Positions 50,901 through 59,900 of a stretch of 64,000 bases of DNA are shown one piece after another (the stretch's first letter is position 1; each line of letters opens with the position of its first letter). Position numbers and translations under genes: made by a program. Source of the stretch: Sapria himalayana (Eukaryota; Streptophyta; Magnoliopsida; Malpighiales; Rafflesiaceae); NCBI GenBank assembly GCA_029783825.1, contig JAREIK010000801.1:11496391-11560390 (forward strand). Reading direction: 5' to 3'. The notes under the pieces are model-generated. The model worked only from the letters and a program-made list of their open reading frames with translations, made no database searches and was not told the DNA's origin.

Positions 50901-53900
50901 CTTCATTTTTGATTATATTCATCTAGTAAATTCTATTAACTATAAGAGAATCATAAAAAAAATTAAATATATAATTATAATCAAATCAAATACATCATAT
51001 ACAATCAATATAATTAGTCAATTCTTATATTTTTCTCAATAATTTCACCTTGACGTAGCTCTTCACATGCTAAGGTATGTAAATAATCGATGAGACTTTA
51101 ATTCTATTTCATAGATCATGAATATTTTCAATTGACTGAGAATTCATATTTGAGTTGAGCAGCAACATATACCTAGAGAATGTCTAGGACAAAATTTTAT
51201 TTTTTTTAGAAAAAATTATCTTTTAATAAAAAAAGGACAGATAATTATTTTGAAATCAAGTACACAAATAAAATTCAGAACAATAGTATCAATTACTTGT
51301 AATACACTTTGGATGCATCATTTACTTAAGGAGATTAAACATGTATTTTTTACCATTATTATTTACTATGATAATCAAGCAATGAGACATATAATATTTG
51401 ATCCAATATTTTACGAGAAGACGAAGTACATAAAAATGAATTGATTCTTCTAAATTGAAGATTCATGATATGATTATTAATATAGCATATATTTAAACAA
51501 TAGAGTTGCCAATAAACATGTTCACAAATCCCTCAAAGAGGCCTCAACTGACATTTCTTTTTTCAAATCTCGGTGTTAAAAATTTATATAGATCAACTTG
51601 ATTAAGAGTATTACAATTATCAATTTATTATTTTTATTTTTTTATTTTTGATGGAATCACCCAGTATGTGAACTGTCCAAATCACTTTTAACAATTATAT
51701 AAATGCATTTAATATATGAATTTTATATAGTGTTATTTTCATTTAGATTTTTAATATTTTTGTTCAAACCTAAATAAATTTCTCCAAAATACATCACATA
51801 GTACAACATTATTCCCATGACTCAAACTAAATCCACTAGCCAAAAGCACATTAGAAGAACCTGGACACCCTAACATGGCTTGAAAACAAAAAAGACTCTT
51901 GCCAAGAGCAAATGAATTTGTTCAATCGACTATTAAAGAGAAGTAGCTTTGTAGCACTTGGGCCACTGCTCCCGCCCCCGCCCCTCCCTCTCTCTCTCAA
52001 AAAAGCAAACACAACAAAATCCAAGAGCACATCCCCTTCCTCTTTTAGTTTCACCCTAAAAGAACCAAGCCCCAGTTACATTTTATTGTATGTAATGTAG
52101 TCTTGATTCGCCGTTAATTGATTGAGGAAAAAATAAAATAGTAAGTGGACGTTTATTTTGCATATAAAGATTGATATTTTATTTTCAAAAAGACTAAAAT
52201 TTAAAAAAAGCAGTATCAAGTCGTCATAGGGAAAGCCTGTTATCTGATAAAATAATGCACAGTTTCGAGAGTGAATTTTCTTATAGCATCATACCTCAGC
52301 ATAAGAATGAAATCGGACAAGACAGAACCACAGCAACGTTCAACATCTGCTAATATAATAACTATGGGGTTATTGAAGTTCCCTTGTTCTCGGTACCAAG
52401 TGGCCAAGATTGAAATATCAGCCACCTGAAGAAAAACAGGGTGAAAATAAGTTTAGACAACCAATCTTTCCAAGGATAAACATGGACAAAAAAACTATGC
52501 ATAACTTCTTACATCCATAGTAACCATCAAAAGTTGTCTCAATATGCTTCTCACACAACCACCAATACCATGTTTGAGAGAAAAATCCAATGAGCAAAGA
52601 TTGGCTACGTAGCATCCATGAGACTTCAAATGCAGCCCAAGCTCATTAAATGTCAATAGATCATCAACAAGCTCCATATTATCTGCCAATCACGTGATGA
52701 TGATCATGCATGATGGCTTGAATTTCAGTATAAAACAAATTAAAATGTATTGCTCTCTCCAACATGTTAGTTCTCATTGAAGAAAATTAGATTAAATACA
52801 TATTTGATAAAGATGATAGGTAATTGAGTAGAGAACATTGAAGAAACGATGAAACTATTAAACATTTAAGTAGAAATAATGATAGAAAACCTACAAAAAT
52901 TGGATACGTGTATGAGAATTTATATGAGGATAACATTATTTAGAGAACCAAATGGAGAAAAAAACTTATTTTCATATATATCTAATAGTTCAAAGAGTTA
53001 CATCACCGAAAAGAACAATGAAAAAAAAAATTTTCACTAGCATTAATTGAACAATGACTAGATATGATTGCATTTTTTGGGATTCCTTTCACTAGCATTA
53101 ATAATTTTAAAAGCATGAACCATACAATTAAATGGACTCTCCCAGTCATTAAAGAAAACATAAAGATGACACTAAGTAGAAAACATAACTCAAAATAATA
53201 GAAAAACTCGTTAAAGTTAAAAGAAGAAATTAATATACTCCCATTATATCGAAGAAAAAACATATCCTACAAATAGAAAATCAAAATTTTTAGGACATTC
53301 CATGTGATTTGTACTATTATCATAAAGTAAAATAGATAATAAAAAAGAAATTATAATACTTTCACTCAATTTAATGTATAAATATCCAAAATATCAACTT
53401 TTGAAAAAAAAAATAATATGTTGTATAAATATAATTTATTATTATTGTCTCAATCTAGATATTCTCCCGAAGAAAAAAATAATATATTTCTTTTTATTTT
53501 CTTCACTCAAAATACTGAATTTGAGACGGCATATCTTATTGTCTAACTATCACAATAAATAAAAATTGAATATGTGACTAAAATTTTGATCTCTTCAAAT
53601 AAGTGTCTGATCTAAAGAATCTCAAATAATATGATAATCATCGTATCGCACTTTACCTTTGTGTCAGATGCAAAGATTACTGACTCACTTTTACTTTTCT
53701 AATTGATAATGTTATCTTCAAAAAAAGTACAGTGACCCACATCGAAACTCCTCTATGCACAAGATGGCGCCCACCTATATTCGATCAACTAAAGATGTTC
53801 TAAATCAACAAGTGTAATGCCAAGTTTCAGAATCTTAACTACCTATCAAAGTATGCAAAGAATTGTAACAAAATAAATTTGTTATTGATAATCTAAAAAA

Positions 53901-56900
53901 AACTAACTATACTAATTGTATAAATTATATTTGATCTGACAATAGTCAAATGATTAAACTTTTTTATTATTCTCATATATATAACAAAATCAACTAGAAG
54001 ATTAATATCAAACAAAAGTTAAAATTAGCTCAATAAACATATCATATGTTGCACGGACACGGATACGGACACGGGGATACGACACGGCAAGATACGGGGA
54101 CACGGCAAATTCTAAAAAACTAGGATACGGATACGGCTGGGATACGTCATGATAAAAAAAATAAAATTAAAAAAAAATTATTAATTATAAATATTAGGTA
54201 TTTTAAAATAATTAAAAATACTGTATTTTAAAATAATTTAAACCCTCTAACACCCTCCCCCTCCCCCCCCCCTCCTGAACCCAACCCCCCACCCGATTTT
54301 CGAATTTCGAATTTCGAATTTCGAACTCTCCCCCTCCCGATGCAGATTCCAAAACCCACCCCTGGCCTATCGGACACGTGTCCGACGCGTGTCCGACCCG
54401 TGTCGCCGTATCCACGTGTCGGACACGTGGACACGGCATCACTTAGGCGTATCCGTGCAACACAGAACATATCTACTGAAATAAAACTCAAAAGATGAAA
54501 CTTAGAATGAATATTCAAGACATATCTTCATTGTGATAATACAATATATCTATAATCATATGTTACCTCAATCCCAAAAATTATATATTAGATTTACAAT
54601 CTATTTTATTTGAAATTGCGACTGAAATTACTTTTAAACTTTGTAATATTCTATAATTAAAATATTATTCACACATATGAATAAGTCTGACAACTAAACT
54701 CATCGAATAGAATATGAAATAATCTATAACATATTGGATCTAAATACTTTGTTTGGTTATGAAAACCAAATGGTTACACCATATACACTTTTACCTCAAG
54801 GTCATTATAAAAAAAATCATTATTCATGACATAATAAAATTAAATCATAGAATAACCAAAATTCTAAATACAATACTCAACCATAATAGCATACAAGCAT
54901 GAGCCCTAAAATATAAATTAGTTGGATTGAGACAGTACATATATCGATGATCATATTCATAATGTAATTAAATGAAAAAATTTAAAAAAAAATATGTTAC
55001 AAACTATAATAGTCTCTCTCAAATTGATGTATAAACATCAAAACATAAAATTGATCTCATTTAAAATCTATTCCTGAGAAAAAAATAATCAATCTCTATA
55101 TATTTTGACCATTCGTGAAATACCAAATTAGATTGCATATTTATCACAACCTTATTAGAACAATGGAGAAAAGTGAGAAAAAAATAAATATCCAATCTTT
55201 AGAAAAAAATATCTATTTTAAAGTATTTCACAAGTGATTATCAATATCACTCTAAACTTTATCTTTGTATTAGATTTCAAAATAATCATTTATTTCTTAT
55301 TTTTGAAAAAGACAAAATTGAGTGAAAGAAAAATACAAAAATATATAATTGACATTCACTAGTTGCAAGTAGATGCTCAACTCGAATTTAATATTCAACT
55401 AACTATAAATGTCCATAATCAATAAAAGAAATATAAAAACCTGAAGGCTTCTTCTAGATCTCAGCATGGGAGAAATTAAATCTGGGTGAATCTAACATGA
55501 AGAATCAAGAAAATAACTAATTATACTGACCATATAATATATATGTACTCTATTGATAGTTAGATAATTAATTAAACTTATGATTCACCTATAAATAATA
55601 AAATTAACTCAAAGAATCATATTGAATAAAAAATTAATATTTAACTCAATCAAAATACCAACCTCTATGAAAATATTAATTGTATTTCTCATCTATGACA
55701 ATACAATCTTTCTTCTAGAATGGGTCATCTCTATCTCAAAAAATATTTAAATTTGCCAAAATACTTAATCTGGAACTATAACAAAAAATACTTATTGAAT
55801 TGAATGATTCCTAACTCATCATCTCTGATAATAAAAATATCATTCAAGTATACAATAAACAAAATTAACTTAGATATTTGAGTTTCTTAAAAAAAGGAGA
55901 AATCTATATTACACATGTGTAAGCCAAAAAAAAGTAATTACTTATGAAATCATCACAAACCAAATTCTCAATGATTATTTCAAATTACACAATATCTTTA
56001 GTAATCTGCAAATTAAATCTAACTATTCTTATGAACACCAAATTAACTATTTCATATATATATATATATATATCATTCTCAAGGTCGCTATGAAAAAATA
56101 CATTAATCACATCTAGCTAGTATATCTTTTATTATTGAGACACTATCAATGATATATAAATTCGTATGAATGTCATTTTAACCACTAAGAAAAAGTATTT
56201 TGGTAATTCATACCAAATAACTGAGTGAATTTCATCATAATAAATCTCACTTTAACATAATATACCTTCTCATCTAGATTGATCTTCATCGTGAACACTC
56301 ATATAACCAAAAATATTTTTTTCTAAAAATTAAGAAACTAATTCTTAAGTCTTATTAGAATTGAGAGCATATATCTCTTTCGAAAAAGTCTAGTATCAAC
56401 CTAAATTAGATAATATCTCAAAAAGAAATTTAGATATTCAGATATCATCAAAAAATATAGAAAAAAAGGCCAAAGTATGAAGATTATGTGAGCATAATTT
56501 GTTTTATTATTTTTCTTGTATTATTAGATCATTTGGAGTCGAGAGATATTTTAATCTCCTGAGAAACCTCACTCCTCTCCAATTTCAAGTCCTATATTTG
56601 TTTATACATATAATAACTTCATAATAATATCATCATAAAATGATCTAACACATTCAAATATAGTTAACAAATGACTCACATCTAGCAATAGACACAAATG
56701 AGACTAAAGAATAGTAAACAAAAGTAATAAGTCAATATATTCTAGACTCTTATTATTTCTAGGCTCAATAAAAAATAAGTAATATTAAAAAAATATAAAG
56801 TCAATACTCAATAATATTCTACTAAATCCTTGAAAAATATATGTATCCTTTTAAAGTAATAGAGTAAACATGAAAGACAAACTTCAAAACTTTGGGTATT

Positions 56901-59900
56901 CATATCATCTATCCTGACTTAGGGAGAGATCATGGATAAAATAGATACTCACACAAACTCTGAGAAACTATTTAAATAATCTCTCTCCATAATTTGTAAT
57001 TAATATTATTATCTCCTCAAAAATATTTTAAAATATTCTCACCAAAGAGTATCCAAGTTTGCAATAAATACTACAATTAATACTTAATTCTTTAGGATGT
57101 GCCGGCATAAAAAAACTAATATATAATCTTATGATCAAGATAGTTAATGATAAAACTATTTGACATTTATTTTAGTGCAATGTCACACCTAAATTTTTTT
57201 TATGTTTTTATTAAACTAATTTTTCATTTAAAAAAAATAACTACAAATTAAAAAATGTAATCTAAAATAGAAAAGAAAAATAAAAAAAATATATACAATC
57301 ATCAATAAATATGATAAAATATTTAAATCACTGAGGAGTCTATTTTCTACTAGGTTCTCATATATCTAAGTGTTTCAAATCAAATTGATCCTTTATCATG
57401 CATATTTAACATGCAAGATATGAAACTCTGATAGTGTAGAGACTTTTCTAATATTAGGATCCACCATTATCAATTTGGTCAATGATAAATAATTAAATCG
57501 AGAATAAATAAGTAGTAGATCAAAATCACTTAACATGTTGTAAGATATTATATCATATAAATAAAAACATATAAATCAATCTATTCAATCTTAAAGGACG
57601 TCTTCCTTGAAGTCTTTTGATTATACAAACATTGATAAAAGAGAAAATAAAATCAATATTAAATTTTTTTTGAAATGTAATTCACATAAAAAACATGTTA
57701 GAATAAAAAGGAACAAAATTAAATATTAGCATAAATTAACTTTGAATAATATATTATTAATTTTTACAACCTAAGCCGATAACCTAAAATTTTGAAGCAG
57801 AAGGATAAATCAAAAAACTTTAAAACTATACAATATTTGCTACAACCTTAGAGATGACTTTTGAGTACTCATTTCTAGTGAGTATCATGGAGGAGGAATT
57901 CTGTAAGAATATATGGATGACTTCACTAGTCGACTTATCTTTCATAATACTTTGTAGTACTATCAGTCTACTCTCTAAAATAACTCTAGTATGTAATTTC
58001 TTTCTATATTATATACATTATAGGAATAAACTCATGAGTCTTCATAATAACATCATATCACTACGCTTTCAATTGGCACCAACAATAAATTAGTGTCACA
58101 AATATTTTGACCCCAACAATGTATTGGTGTCGCATAAATATTACACCAACAATCTGATCCATTTTTCTTCTTTTTCCTTGCACGCCTATTGAGTGTGTTT
58201 GTTACGTAAATCTATTGTACAGTATGCAGGCTTAGAGATTGACGCACCTAGGGTTTTGCACGCCTATTGCCACATGCATCTGCTGCCAAATACTTTCCAT
58301 CTTCTTCGTGCGCATGTTATGCACCTACTATGCACTATGATTGCAAGTTGTGTGTGCCTATTGTGTGCCTAGAATGCACACACATGTAATGTGCTTTTAC
58401 CATGTACACACTCTCTCTACAAAACCCTAGGATTTGTTTCCTCTACATTTGAGTATTCCTACAATGCACAGACATGTTCTGATTTTTACAGCCTAAGTTG
58501 ATAGCATAAATTTGAAGTAAAAAAATAAATCACAAAACCTGAAAACTATAAAATGTATGCTATAACTTTGTTTTGGAAAATCTAACATATTGGATACTTA
58601 TATCCATAATGTAATCAAACAGCAAAAAAAAAAAGATAAAATATAAACTACAACAATGTCCGACTGGCATATCATTATCTATGAGGTATACAAGAAAAAT
58701 AAAATTCATATTAAAATTATTTTGATCGCTAAAAAAATATATATTGATAGTCATACCCAAAAAATTGAGTAAACACCTCGCAATAAATCTCATCTTCTAG
58801 TGATATATCTTATCAATAAAACTAACCTTCCCAACAAAAACTCATCAGCAACTAACAATAAATATTCCACAAGATTAAGATACTAATTCGCAAATCTCAT
58901 TAGAGTGGATGATATTTATCTCTTAATTAAGAATAATAATAAAAGAGAAAAAATTCAAAAAAAACATTATGTATTATCTCATCTAAGATAATACAATCCT
59001 GATAAAAAAGATAAACATCATTCATTCTAATAAGACTTGAAAATTAATACCTCATAATTGAGGAATGTTTATTATTAATTATAAGTATAAATTCACTATT
59101 AAGACTGATAAAGATAGTAAAATAGTTTACTGCTGCTTTTGGAGTTGACAATCATAATAATTTTTCTCCAGTGATCAAGATAGTCTCTTTACAAGAATTT
59201 ATTTTTCTTAAATCTTCTCACAAATAAATGATATATCAATTAAACAAAAAAATATTTTTTTCATTATCACCTTGAGAAAGAAGTAGATGGAGAAACTAAA
59301 TAATTTTTAAGATTAGAAAAAATACTTAGATCTAGTTTTTAAATTACAAAGGATCTTATACAATCTAAAGTATTCTCTAAAAACTTAGTTTACTGAATTT
59401 TCAACTATAATTATCTCATTTGACTTTCACAAAAGTGTTACAAGTTATTCCATATTTTTCTAGAGGAGTTCAAATAGTAAGCTTATTATGTTCATATATG
59501 TGAACAATATTTTGATTAGAAGAAAAGGTAAGTTAAGAATCACTTTTCTTAAATAATACCTTCAATCATAATTTTAAAAGAAAAAACTTTGAAAGCATAG
59601 ATATTTTTTTTAGAATATAAAAATTGTATTGTCATAATGAAGATATGTCTTAGATACTTATTCAAAGTTTGATCTTTCGGATTGTGTCACAATAGATATT
59701 GCTATTGAGTATGTTATAGATCTTTTATCAGACAATAGCTTTTTGATTGATTTGACTATATATAAAAAAATTATTAAAATAAATAATTATCTAATTAGTA
59801 TCACATAATATATAATTTACATATTAAGTAGCTAATTATTTATTATATTCTTTATGCATTGAGTTAACTCTTCACATATTTTGATATATAAACAAATATT

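Larger units (their letters stand above)
49035..52294 (-). other. ORC3 intron 4 (3,260 bp)
   Basis: It contains a GC-rich patch at 49795-49910, the inverted hAT derivative 49934-50674, a plus-strand copia RT/RNase H relic (50830-51700), and a CCGCCCC/CT-rich run at 51965-52000. 49050-49780 shows nothing recognisable. Confidence 0.9.

Noticed and set aside
54212..54518. Open frames over the 54044-54465 element
   Set aside because: Explained by the subterminal repeats of the hAT derivative.
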